DNA of 64,000 bases from Larkinella sp. C7 (GTDB taxonomy: Bacteria > Bacteroidota > Bacteroidia > Cytophagales > Spirosomataceae): the NCBI RefSeq assembly GCF_006149005.1, contig NZ_VBSL01000012.1, forward strand, positions 122,715-186,714. Direction: 5' to 3'. A program made the translations under genes and the position numbers. Shown one piece after another: positions 42,801-50,978 of the stretch. The notes under the pieces are model-generated. The model was not told the origin of the DNA. It ran no database searches and saw only the letters and a program-made list of their open reading frames with translations. Every line of letters starts with the position of its first letter. The stretch's first letter is position 1.

Positions 42801-44372
42801 AAGCTGCTTGAAATAATTCGCCAGGTGCTGGCTTTGCTCCGACAGAACGGCCAGGGGCGAATCGGTTCCCATTGATCCGAGGGCTTCCAGACCGGTTTCG
42901 GCCATGGGCGCCAGGATCATGCGCAGGTCTTCGGACGTGAATCCGAACGCCTGTTGCCGCTGCGTGATGTCCTGTTTCCGCATGTGGCTGAACGTGCGGA
43001 CCGGTTTTGGTAACTCGGAAATTTTGATTTTATATTCGTCGAGCCACTGCTTGTATGGCTGGCGTGAGCAGATGTCTGCTTTGACTTCTTCATCACTGAT
43101 GATACGGCCCTGTTCCAGATCCACGACAAACATCCGGCCCGGTTGCAGACGGCCTTTTTTAACCACCCGTGCCGGGTCGATGTCGTTGACACCCGCTTCG
43201 GAAGCCATGATCACCACGTCTTCGTCCGTTACCCAGTAACGCGAAGGCCGTAAGCCGTTCCGGTCGAGGGTGGCACCTACAATGCGACCGTCGGTGAACG
43301 AGATCGACGCGGGGCCGTCCCACGGTTCCATAATGGCCGCGTGGTATTCATAAAAAGCGTGCCGATCAGGGTCCATGCTTTCGTTGCCGTCCCAGGCTTC
43401 CGGAACCAGCATCATCATCACGTGCGGCAACGAGCGTCCCGCCATCACCAGCAATTCGATGGCGTTGTCGAGGTTGGCCGAATCCGACTGATTGAGGTTA
43501 CAGATCGGGCGGAGCATGGCCAGTTCTTCCGGCGAAAAAAGCTTGGATTCAAGCATGGCTTCCGCCGTTTTCATCCAGTTGACATTGCCCTTCACGGTAT
43601 TGATTTCACCGTTGTGGGCAATGTAGCGGAACGGCTGCGCCAGTTTCCAGGAGGGGAAAGTGTTGGTCGAAAACCGGGAGTGAACGACGCCCAGGGCCGA
43701 AACCAGTTCTTCCCGCTGCAAATCCGGGAAGTAATCGCGGAGTTGTTTGGTCGTTAGCTGACCCTTGTAGGTAATAACCCGGCTCGAAAGCGAAGAGTAA
43801 TAGAAATTGTTCTCAACGCCGGCAACGGTTTCGTTGATAATCCGGCTGCTGTAGTTTCGAATGATGTATAATTTACGCTCAAATTCGTCGGAAGTCTGGG
43901 TTTCGGGTTTTCGAATAAAGACCTGTTCCATCACCGGCTCCACCGAACGTGACCCGTTGCCCAGATCGGACGAATCGACCGGAACGACGCGGTAGCCGAT
44001 CAGCTCCAGGTTCAGCTTCTTAATGGTTCGGTTGAGGATATCACGGCATTCTTTCCGCAGACGCTCGTCTTTGGGCATGTAGATCATCCCGACGCCGTAG
44101 TCGCCGGCCGACGGTAGCGAGAAGCTTAGCTTCCGGCATTCATCGACGTAAAGTTCGTGGGGAATCTGAATCAGAATTCCGGCACCATCGCCCGTATTGG
44201 GTTCGTAGCCAACCGCACCCCGGTGATCCATGCGCGTAAGCATCGTAAGCGCATCCTCGACAATCTGATGCGACTTGCGACCTTTGACGTGCGCTACGAA
44301 TCCAATTCCACAGGCGTCGTGTTCAAACTCAGGCCGGTACAGACCCTGTTGCGGTGCGTTAGAAGAAGACAT
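39801..44372 (-). CDS. gltB: glutamate synthase large subunit (GltB)
   Basis: 1523 residues from the ATG at 44372. The class II glutamine amidotransferase nucleophile is Cys21 in DACGIGFVAH, exposed after removal of a 20-residue propeptide. Start at 44420 would only lengthen the propeptide. The central domain, the FMN-binding domain with the 3Fe-4S cysteines in CIMMRKCHLNTCPVGVATQ, and the C-terminal beta-helix (GAFNTHGIKLELEGDANDY) are all present. It makes two glutamate from glutamine and 2-oxoglutarate. First gene of the gltB-gltD operon, preceded by a long AT-rich upstream region. Confidence 0.97.
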   Translation of the reverse strand: MSSSNAPQQGLYRPEFEHDACGIGFVAHVKGRKSHQIVEDALTMLTRMDHRGAVGYEPNTGDGAGILIQIPHELYVDECRKLSFSLPSAGDYGVGMIYMPKDERLRKECRDILNRTIKKLNLELIGYRVVPVDSSDLGNGSRSVEPVMEQVFIRKPETQTSDEFERKLYIIRNYSSRIINETVAGVENNFYYSSLSSRVITYKGQLTTKQLRDYFPDLQREELVSALGVVHSRFSTNTFPSWKLAQPFRYIAHNGEINTVKGNVNWMKTAEAMLESKLFSPEELAMLRPICNLNQSDSANLDNAIELLVMAGRSLPHVMMMLVPEAWDGNESMDPDRHAFYEYHAAIMEPWDGPASISFTDGRIVGATLDRNGLRPSRYWVTDEDVVIMASEAGVNDIDPARVVKKGRLQPGRMFVVDLEQGRIISDEEVKADICSRQPYKQWLDEYKIKISELPKPVRTFSHMRKQDITQRQQAFGFTSEDLRMILAPMAETGLEALGSMGTDSPLAVLSEQSQHLANYFKQLFAQVTNPPIDSIRERAIMSLISFVGATGNLLSEDPEHCRLIELTQPVLTIEEFDKLRFVDKNHFQAKTINTYFRADDSTGLERALERICRYAEDAIEDGFEIIILSDRAIDSDHAPIPSLLATSAIHHHLIRRGLRGQVGILVEAGDVWETHHFATLIGYGASGINPYMAFETITDMKEHGLIQVDYPVEKLHQNYIKAVNKELLKIFSKMGISTLQSYQGAMIFECLGLNKEVVDKYFTGTISRIGGMGLEQIGREILVRHRQAFPKNNILNPRLEVGGVYQWKQRGEAHIFNPDTIHLLQQATRKNDYQIYKKYANLIDDQTRKALTLRGLMKFKKGNPVPIEEVEPIESIFTRFATGAMSFGSISWEAHTTLAIAMNRIGGKSNSGEGGEDERRYMPLANGDNMNSGIKQVASGRFGVTSHYLTNARELQIKMAQGAKPGEGGQLPGHKVDDWIGRTRHSTPGVGLISPPPHHDIYSIEDLAQLIFDLKNANRAARISVKLVSEAGVGTIAAGVAKAHADHILISGHDGGTGASPLSSIRHAGLPWELGLAETHQTLVRNKLRGRVTVQTDGQIRTGRDLAIAALLGAEEFGVATAALVSVGCIMMRKCHLNTCPVGVATQNKDLRALFTGKPEHVVNMFTFLATELREIMAELGFRTINEMVGQSQMLEMRKDIKHWKYDHVDLSAVLFKDANNLDVALYKQEDQDHGMTDILDWELLKVSKPALEAGESIYAEYPIINLNRAVGTVLSNEISKVYAGKGLPEGTIHFKFRGTAGQSFGAFNTHGIKLELEGDANDYFGKGLCGAQLIVYPDRMAPFKPEENSIVGNVSFYGATSGEAYIRGMAGERFCVRNSGAKVVVEGVGDHGLEYMTGGLAVILGSVGRNFAAGMSGGVAYVWDQEGDFASKVNGEMVNLEELDPEDVALIKEFVEKHFQYTTSNVALQLIQDWDNLIKQFVKVMPSDFRKALAGRGISLADQIRDKNVVYQDIVVDVAHG

Positions 44373-45116
44373 CGGCGTAAACTCGTTTGTGGTTTTGTTA
44401 TTGAAAAAATGGCAAATCAAAATATCTGCAGGTGAGTAAAGGAAAAACTAACTATAATCAGCAGACACTACTGTTTTTGCGTTGGATGTGCAAGTTACAT
44501 TAAAATATATTTTGTGAAAAGTCCAAAATGCAAAATTTCGTTTGCATAGCCAATTTTATGATTTTGGTACAAAATTGTCTTGGTTAGTGAATAGATTTTA
44601 GTGAAAATAGCCTCGGATTGAAGGAATTAAAATGAGTCAATCAGGGCTGTAATCGATCAAAAACAACTCCTAAAAACATAGTTATTGATTTTTTCAGGCC
44701 TAATTGTTTGCTATTTAATCAGAAATTAAGCCTTGTGTTAAAAATTAGCCTGTTTTATGTTAAAATGATCGTTTTCGCTAAAAACGGGTTTGGTTTCAGA
44801 TTCAAATTGGATATTTTTAGACTAAAACTGGCTAATAAAGGTTGAAAATTAACCTGTTTTTAGAATTGCTTACTTTCTTAAGTCAGTCTCGATATCTGCC
44901 GGTTGTTCATTGTGAATTTTCCCTTTCTGTCCACGGGCAACGGCCCTCCGGTTATGCTCCTGTCAAAAACTCACATGGAATTACCGTCCATTCGCCAGGA
45001 ACCGCTTGCTCAACGGCCTACACTTCAACACCCATTTTTGACGGCTCATGCATTGAACGGTAGCAGAAGGGGCGATTGGTCCGCTACATTCGCCCAGATT
45101 CAGAATAAACCGCATC
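44373..45116. other. 744-bp AT-rich intergenic region between gltB and a divergent secreted-protein gene
   Basis: No convincing gene. The stretch 44440-44870 is visibly more AT-rich than the backbone. It contains a near-identical 16-bp word twice, AAAATTAGCCTGTTTT (44741-44756) and AAAATTAACCTGTTTT (44845-44860). A minus-strand TAACTTGC word near 44491-44498 resembles a -7 box for gltB. The last 240 bp are ordinary in composition and contain open frames that look random. Probably a large regulatory region. Confidence 0.4.
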
Positions 45117-45560
45117 ATGTTCAAAATTTTTATTCTCGGGTTGCTCATCCTGGCCGCTAACGGGCTGTGCCGGGCGCAAACCGGTTCCAACTATCCGCTA
45201 ACCTACAAAAATCGTCAGATCGTTGTGGGGCATGGGGGCGGCATCACCGGTGCGTCAACGGTCTATTACTGGCTGGAAAACGGATACCTATACGTCAAGT
45301 CTGACAATGACTCGCTCTATACCCGGCTGGGGCGGAAACCGGCGGCCACCACCCGGCGGTTTTTCAACGAATTGGAGAAAACGTGCCGGATCAAAACTTC
45401 CCGGTTCAACCAGCCGGGAAACCGCTACCAGTTTGTGAGCTGGAAGAAAAACCAGCAGGAGTTTACCGTAAGTTGGGGTGACCCACAGCAACCACCCCCG
45501 GCCCGGTTTGTCACGTTTTACCAGTCGTTTCTGGCGCAGATGCCGAAACCGAAGCGTTAG
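45117..45560 (+). CDS. small secreted hypothetical protein
   Basis: 147 residues. The signal peptide MFKIFILGLLILAANGLCRA (about 1-21) is followed by QTGSNYPLTYKN. The body contains a glycine-rich turn (VVGHGGGITGASTVYYWLENGYLYVKSD), a helix (RRFFNELEKTCRIKT) and a final strand-helix ending FYQSFLAQMPKPKR. The pattern VGHGGGITG...YWLENG is familiar from Bacteroidota hypothetical proteins, but I know no function. It lies 30 bp upstream of the M4 protease gene and may be its partner, for example an inhibitor or chaperone; that is only suggested by position. Confidence 0.7.
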   Translation: MFKIFILGLLILAANGLCRAQTGSNYPLTYKNRQIVVGHGGGITGASTVYYWLENGYLYVKSDNDSLYTRLGRKPAATTRRFFNELEKTCRIKTSRFNQPGNRYQFVSWKKNQQEFTVSWGDPQQPPPARFVTFYQSFLAQMPKPKR

Positions 45561-45590
45561 CATTCATTTTTACCAACAACAAATACATCC

Positions 45591-48500
45591 ATGAAATCAA
45601 TTTTATCCAGTCTTCTGCTGGCGTATTCGGTCGGTGTGCTGGCGCAATCTCCGCATTCCGGTTTCGGGCGAAAACTCAAAACCCAGGCGCCGACGCCCGG
45701 TTTGGCTCAAAAACTGAAAGCCGATGTGGCTCCGGTTTCAACCCGAACGGGCAACTTCCGGCTCGCAACATCTACAAGTAATCCCCAATTTGATGCCCGG
45801 TCGCTCAAACTCCGGATTGTCCGCGACACGGCGACGAACCTGCCGGTTTACATCGAAAACCGTTCGCCCGTTTCTTCGGATAAAGGTGCCCGGATGAGCG
45901 CCCGCGCGTCGGCGTTTTCGTTCATGAGCCAGATCAAATCGCTGTTGAAGGTCGAAAAACCGGAAGAACAATTTCAGATTACCAAAACCGAAACCGATCA
46001 CCTGGGGCAAACACACATCCGGATGGCGCAAACGGTTCAGGGCGTTCCGGTGTATGGGAGCGAACTGGTGGCGCACCTGACCAACGGAACCGTGACGCTG
46101 CTGAACGGGCAATACCGGGTTGCCAAACCGGTTTCGACCACGCCCCGGCTTTCGCTTCAGCAGGCAACCGACCGGGCTTTTCAGGACATTGGCCAGGAGT
46201 CGATTGTTCGGCCATTCGGCCAGAACCTGTTTAACCTCAAACCGTCGGAAGGAACCTTGTGTCTGTATCCGGTGGGCGACAAACTGGCGCTGGCCTACAA
46301 CCTGACAATTCGGCCCAATATGCTCGAACGGTGGCAATACCTGGTCGATGCACAAACCGGTGTGGTGTTGAACAAGTACAACAACACCTGCGGGGTGGAC
46401 GGGCCGGTGAAAGCATCGGGCAAGGATTTGAACGGGGTGATGCGGAATTTTCAGACGTATCAGTCGGGAGCGAACTATTACCTGCTGGATGCGACGCGGG
46501 CGATGTACGATGCCAAAAAATCGACGATTGCCAAACCGGTGGGCGCCATCGTTACCTACGATGCCAGAAACAAGCAGGAAACCGATGGTAGTTTTCGGTT
46601 CTACGATGTCACATCAAAGAATAACAACGACTGGAATGCCAACGCCATTTCGGCCCACACCAACGGAAGTCTGGCGTACGAATATTACGAAAAAACGCAC
46701 AAACGGAATTCACTGGATGGCAAAGGAGGAACGATGGTGTCGATTGTGAATGTGCTGGAAGACGGGGAAGCGATGGACAATGCCTTCTGGACGGGGGAGT
46801 TTATGGTGTACGGAAATGGGAAGGCGTACTGCAAACCGCTGGCGGGCGGTCTGGATGTGGCCGGACACGAAATGACCCACGGCGTAATCGACCACACGGC
46901 GAATCTGATTTACCAGGATCAATCGGGGGCCATCAACGAGTCGATGGCGGATGTTTTTGGCGCGATGGTCGACCGGGACGACTGGTTGATTGGGGAAGAT
47001 GTGGTGTTGAAGAGCAAGTATACGTCCGGGGCCATGCGCAGCATGTCGAACCCGAATCAGAATGGAAAAGGGACGCTGGGGTATCAGCCCAGAACGATGG
47101 CCGAATTTATCGTCACCAAAGACGACAATGGCGGAGTTCACCGGAACAGCGGGATTACCAATCATGCTTTTTATCTGTTTGCCACCAAAATCGGGAAAGA
47201 AAAAGCCGAGCAGGTGTATTACCGCACGCTCACTAAATACCTGACGTTGAATTCGCAGTTTCTGGATTTGCGGCTGGGCGTAATCCGTTCGGCCGTGGAT
47301 TTATACGGCGAAAACAGCGCGGAAGCCAAAGCGGCCAGGGACGCATTTGACGCGGTCGGCATTGTGGAAACCACCCCGCAGCCGGACAAGCCGCAGGATG
47401 TGCCGGCCAACAACGGTCAGGACATGATCATTCTGTATAGCATTGGCGACCAGAAGTTGTATACGGCTCCCGTCAGCACGGGCAATCTGACGGCCCGGAT
47501 CAAGGCGGAAATCAGCCACCGCCCGAGCATTACGGACGACGGAAAAGCCGCCTACTACGTGACGACCGACGGCCGGATTCGGGCCGTAACCCTGACCGGG
47601 GCGGCTCAGGAAGTCATTATTTCCGACGAGCCGATCTGGGACAATGTGGCCATTTCGCGGGATGGCACCAAGCTGGCGGCTTTGACGAAAGAGAAGGATA
47701 AATCCATCTGGGTCTACAGCTATGACCTGAAAAAATGGAAGCAGTTTCCGCTGAGCAACCCCACCTCCGCCGAAGGAATTTCGACGGGCGAAGTGGAGTA
47801 TGCGGATTCCTTCGAATGGGATTTTGCCGGAGAAGTGTTGGTCTATGATGCTTTTAATAAACTGAAAAGCGGTGACGGTGAGGATATTGACTTTTGGGAT
47901 GTCGGTCTGCTGGATGTGTGGAGCAATGCGCAGAAAACGTTTAGCGACGGTGCCATTCTGAAACTGTTCAAGAACCTGGAAGACGGTGAGAGCGTCGGTA
48001 ACCCCAGTTTTTCCCGGAATTCGCCCAACATCATTGCTTTTGACTATTACAATGCCATCGATGACAGCTACAAGGTATGGGTGGGGGATCTGAAAACCGG
48101 CACGTTGAACACGGTGCTGACCAACGTCACCTTGAGCTTCCCGGCCTATTCTCGATTGGATGACCGGCTCGTTTTCAATACGTTAAGTTCGGGGGGCGAC
48201 AAGGAAATGGTGGCTTCGCTGGACTTGCAAGCTGATAAAATGACGGCAAAAGGAGAGGTGAAGGCGTTGTATGAAAATGCGAAGTGGGCGGTTTGGTATG
48301 CCGCCGGAACGCGGGCTGAAACCGGCAAAACCGCCCAGGCCATCACGTTCAATGCCTTGCCGGATCGGTATGCCGATGACGGTTCGTTCAACCTGACGGC
48401 CACGGCCTCGTCAAAATTGGCGGTCAGTTTTGAAATTGTTTCTGGATCGGCGACGCTGTCGGGAAACCGCCTGACGCCAACGAAACCGGGTGTGGTGACG

Positions 48501-48842
48501 GTTCGGGCTACGCAGGCCGGGAACGAGCAATTTTCGGCGGCCACGCCAGTCGAACGAAAATTCAACGTGCTGGCCGTTACTGGGAATGAACCGACCTGGG
48601 CCGACGTCCTGAAGGTCTATCCGAATCCGGTCGGTGCGTCGCTCACGGTCGAATTGCCAACGGGTGAGTATTTCGAAGGCGTAAGCCTGATGACGGTTTC
48701 GGGAGCAACCCTGCTGGAACAGCCGGTGAAAAACCGGGCCAGCCAGACGACGCTGGATACGAGTCAGTTGTCGTCGGGACTGTATGTTCTGAAGGTGCAA
48801 ACGCCCAAAGGCGTGGTGCATCGGAAGGTGGTGAAACCGTAA
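45591..48842 (+). CDS. M4 (thermolysin) family metalloprotease with beta-propeller insert and T9SS sorting domain
   Basis: 1083 residues. Signal peptide (about 1-18), then an FTP propeptide domain (about 60-260), then the M4 catalytic domain with zinc motif HEMTH near 426-430 and the third ligand in GAINESMADVFG, and the conserved substrate His in GGVHRNSGI. After the protease come about 300 residues of WD40/TolB-like propeller (DQKLYTAPVSTGNLT, SIWVYSYDLKKWK) and an Ig-like segment. The final 75 residues form a type A T9SS sorting domain (VLKVYPNPVG...GLYVLKV...HRKVVKP). The protein is exported by Sec, crosses the outer membrane by T9SS and is self-cleaved to the active protease. Confidence 0.92.
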   Translation: MKSILSSLLLAYSVGVLAQSPHSGFGRKLKTQAPTPGLAQKLKADVAPVSTRTGNFRLATSTSNPQFDARSLKLRIVRDTATNLPVYIENRSPVSSDKGARMSARASAFSFMSQIKSLLKVEKPEEQFQITKTETDHLGQTHIRMAQTVQGVPVYGSELVAHLTNGTVTLLNGQYRVAKPVSTTPRLSLQQATDRAFQDIGQESIVRPFGQNLFNLKPSEGTLCLYPVGDKLALAYNLTIRPNMLERWQYLVDAQTGVVLNKYNNTCGVDGPVKASGKDLNGVMRNFQTYQSGANYYLLDATRAMYDAKKSTIAKPVGAIVTYDARNKQETDGSFRFYDVTSKNNNDWNANAISAHTNGSLAYEYYEKTHKRNSLDGKGGTMVSIVNVLEDGEAMDNAFWTGEFMVYGNGKAYCKPLAGGLDVAGHEMTHGVIDHTANLIYQDQSGAINESMADVFGAMVDRDDWLIGEDVVLKSKYTSGAMRSMSNPNQNGKGTLGYQPRTMAEFIVTKDDNGGVHRNSGITNHAFYLFATKIGKEKAEQVYYRTLTKYLTLNSQFLDLRLGVIRSAVDLYGENSAEAKAARDAFDAVGIVETTPQPDKPQDVPANNGQDMIILYSIGDQKLYTAPVSTGNLTARIKAEISHRPSITDDGKAAYYVTTDGRIRAVTLTGAAQEVIISDEPIWDNVAISRDGTKLAALTKEKDKSIWVYSYDLKKWKQFPLSNPTSAEGISTGEVEYADSFEWDFAGEVLVYDAFNKLKSGDGEDIDFWDVGLLDVWSNAQKTFSDGAILKLFKNLEDGESVGNPSFSRNSPNIIAFDYYNAIDDSYKVWVGDLKTGTLNTVLTNVTLSFPAYSRLDDRLVFNTLSSGGDKEMVASLDLQADKMTAKGEVKALYENAKWAVWYAAGTRAETGKTAQAITFNALPDRYADDGSFNLTATASSKLAVSFEIVSGSATLSGNRLTPTKPGVVTVRATQAGNEQFSAATPVERKFNVLAVTGNEPTWADVLKVYPNPVGASLTVELPTGEYFEGVSLMTVSGATLLEQPVKNRASQTTLDTSQLSSGLYVLKVQTPKGVVHRKVVKP

Positions 48843-48893
48843 ACCCTGTCAGCGCCGGGCCGTCATACGGTCGGAGACCCTGACAGCGGTTAA
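48843..48893. terminator. hairpin between protease gene and rnz
   Basis: CTGTCAG (48847-48853) pairs with CTGACAG (48881-48887), flanked by AACC and GGTT, with an internal smaller hairpin GCCGT/ACGGT. It lies between the convergent M4 protease and rnz genes. Confidence 0.55.
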
Positions 48894-48922
48894 ACAATCT
48901 GCCGTTCTGGCGGTCGAAGGGG

Positions 48923-49834
48923 CTACACTTCCGTCGTCTCCCCTTCAACCGCCAGAACCGTTTTCGGGAAAACCGACCGGGTCTGAAGCAGAAACTCGTC
49001 GGTGGTTTTATAGCGTGAGGAGAAATGGCCAATCATTAGCCGACCCACTTCCGCCTGAACCGCCGTTAAAGCCGCCTGACGGGCGGTGGAATGGAAATAT
49101 TTTTCACTCAACGCTTCCATATCGTCCAGAAACGAGGCTTCGTGGTACAGCAAATCCACCCCCCGGATCTGGTCGAACATGGCCTCATTGTAGCGCGTAT
49201 CGGAGCAAAACGCGTAGGACCGGGGCGGGGGAGCGGGGATGGTGTAGTCTTCGGCGCGGTACAAAACCTGCCCCAGATCATCCAGAACATCATTCCCATC
49301 TTTTAAATGCCGGTAAAAAGCCACTGGCAACTCCGTAGGTAGTTTTTCGGCAATCAGCTTCCGTTTGCGGTTTTTCTCCCGAAACAGAAAACCGGTGCAG
49401 TCGATGCGGTGTTGCAACGGGATGGTTTCGATCCGGACGTTCGGATGGTCGAGAATCTGCGTCGGTTGGTGCGGATCGGTTTCCTGAAAGTGAAGCGGAT
49501 AATTCAGTTTCGTGTCCGAGTACCGGAACTGCGTGGTGATAATTTCCCCAAGTCCGCGCGGACCGAACAGCCAGAGATCGTCGGTTCGGCCGGACAGGTT
49601 AAGGCTCGACAGCAGCGGCACGAGACCGAAATAATGGTCACCGTGGAGGTGGCTGATGAAAATGTATTTAAGCCGACCGGGCCGGAGGTGGTTTTCCATC
49701 AGGCGGTATTGCGTGCCTTCCCCGCAGTCGATCAGAAAATAATCGCCTTCAATCGCAATGACCTGGGCGGTCGGGTGGCGATTCAGGATGGGTGTTGCTG
49801 AACCGCTGCCAAGTATAGTCAGGTTGAATGTCAT
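48923..49834 (-). CDS. rnz: ribonuclease Z
   Basis: 303 residues from the ATG at 49834. A longer frame to 49873 adds residues that overlap the divergent upstream region and lack family similarity. tRNase Z removes the 3' trailer of tRNA precursors without CCA, a step needed here because tRNA-Arg and tRNA-Pro lack encoded CCA. The metallo-beta-lactamase motif HLHGDH is at 62-67, with further zinc ligands in SDTRYN and at HEASF and GHFSSRY near the C terminus. Divergent from the sugar isomerase gene with 117 bp between the starts. Confidence 0.94.
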   Translation of the reverse strand: MTFNLTILGSGSATPILNRHPTAQVIAIEGDYFLIDCGEGTQYRLMENHLRPGRLKYIFISHLHGDHYFGLVPLLSSLNLSGRTDDLWLFGPRGLGEIITTQFRYSDTKLNYPLHFQETDPHQPTQILDHPNVRIETIPLQHRIDCTGFLFREKNRKRKLIAEKLPTELPVAFYRHLKDGNDVLDDLGQVLYRAEDYTIPAPPPRSYAFCSDTRYNEAMFDQIRGVDLLYHEASFLDDMEALSEKYFHSTARQAALTAVQAEVGRLMIGHFSSRYKTTDEFLLQTRSVFPKTVLAVEGETTEV

Positions 49835-49951
49835 ATTTTTTGTAAACTTGCCGGTAATCCATTCAGTTTCCAAATTTCAATTTATTCTTTCATGGATGCG
49901 CTCTGATTCGCACACCATAAACCCTACACTGAAAACCGTAAAACCCACTTT

Positions 49952-50863
49952 ATGCTGCATCTTGGTTTTGTAAGTGCCATTCTGGCGGACTACGATCTGG
50001 AACATGTGTTACAATTTGCGTCGGAGCAACGCTTCAAATGCGTGGAGGTCATGTGCTGGCCGACGGATCACGCGGACGCCCGGCGGTATGCAGGCGTGTC
50101 GCACATCGACGTCGACAACCTGGATGTCAAACACATTCAGTTACTGACGCAGAAATATGGCGTTTATATTTCGGGCCTGGGCTATTATCCGAATCCGCTC
50201 GATCCGGACCCGGATAAAGCCGCGTACTTCCGCGAACACATCAAGAAAGTGATCCGGGCGGCTGCGAAGCTGAATGTGCCCGTGGTCAATACCTTTATTG
50301 GTCGAAATCCGTCGCTCAACATCACGGAAAACCTGAAGCTGTTTGCGGCCCACTGGCCCGAAATTGTGAAAGTTGCCGAAGAAAACAATGTAAAAATTGG
50401 CATTGAAAACTGCCCCATGTGGTTCACGAATGATGAGTGGCCGGGCGGAAAGAATCTGGCAACGACGCCCGCGATCTGGGACCGGATGTTCGAGATCATT
50501 CCATCCCGGATTTTGGGACTCAACTACGACCCGTCGCACCTGATTTTTCAGATCATGGACGAAGTGCGGCCCATTTACGACTACAAGGACCGGCTCCACC
50601 ACATTCACCTCAAGGACGTAAAACTGTATCGTGACAAGCTGAACCGCGTCGGCATCATGGCCAATCCGCTGGAATACCATTCGCCGAAACTACCTGGTTT
50701 GGGCGACGTCCGCTGGCGGGATTTCTTCACGGCATTGACCGACGTCCGGTATCGCGGCCCGGTTTGCATCGAAGTGGAAGACAAAGCTTACGAAGGCAGC
50801 CCCGAAGACGTGCAGACCGCCATTCTCACCGCGCGCAATTACCTGAGCCAGTTTCTGGCCTGA
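49952..50863 (+). CDS. sugar phosphate isomerase/epimerase (AP_endonuc_2 TIM barrel)
   Basis: 303 residues, a TIM barrel of the IolE/xylose-isomerase-like group. Metal-binding residues of the family are visible: VVNTFIGRNPS, GIENCPMWF with Glu, NYDPSHL with Asp and His, HIHLKDVK with His, and VCIEVEDKAYEG with Glu near the end. These enzymes isomerise or epimerise sugars or inositols at the 2,3-positions. Its neighbour 115 bp downstream is a Gfo/Idh/MocA oxidoreductase, which often works in the same pathway. The exact sugar cannot be predicted. Confidence 0.85.
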   Translation: MLHLGFVSAILADYDLEHVLQFASEQRFKCVEVMCWPTDHADARRYAGVSHIDVDNLDVKHIQLLTQKYGVYISGLGYYPNPLDPDPDKAAYFREHIKKVIRAAAKLNVPVVNTFIGRNPSLNITENLKLFAAHWPEIVKVAEENNVKIGIENCPMWFTNDEWPGGKNLATTPAIWDRMFEIIPSRILGLNYDPSHLIFQIMDEVRPIYDYKDRLHHIHLKDVKLYRDKLNRVGIMANPLEYHSPKLPGLGDVRWRDFFTALTDVRYRGPVCIEVEDKAYEGSPEDVQTAILTARNYLSQFLA

Positions 50864-50873
50864 TGGTATTTCA

Positions 50874-50946
50874 CAGGGTTAATCCGAGAACATCAGCGCT
50901 TATCAGGGATTCTCTGGTTGACTCTGATGTTCTCGGATTAACCCTG
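50874..50946. repeat. 23-bp perfect inverted repeat between isomerase and oxidoreductase genes
   Basis: Bases 50874-50896 pair perfectly with 50924-50946, loop 27 nt. The arms start CAGGGTTAATCCGAGAAC. It fills the 115-bp gap between two genes in the same direction, so it may be a terminator or an element controlling the downstream gene. There is no T run. Confidence 0.65.
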
Positions 50947-50978
50947 ATTAACAGCCAATTTCAAACTCACTAGCCCGC

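Noticed and set aside
44903..45160. 85-codon plus-strand open frame before the small secreted gene
   Set aside because: It overlaps the start of the signal-peptide-bearing gene at 45117 in another frame and has no protein-like features.
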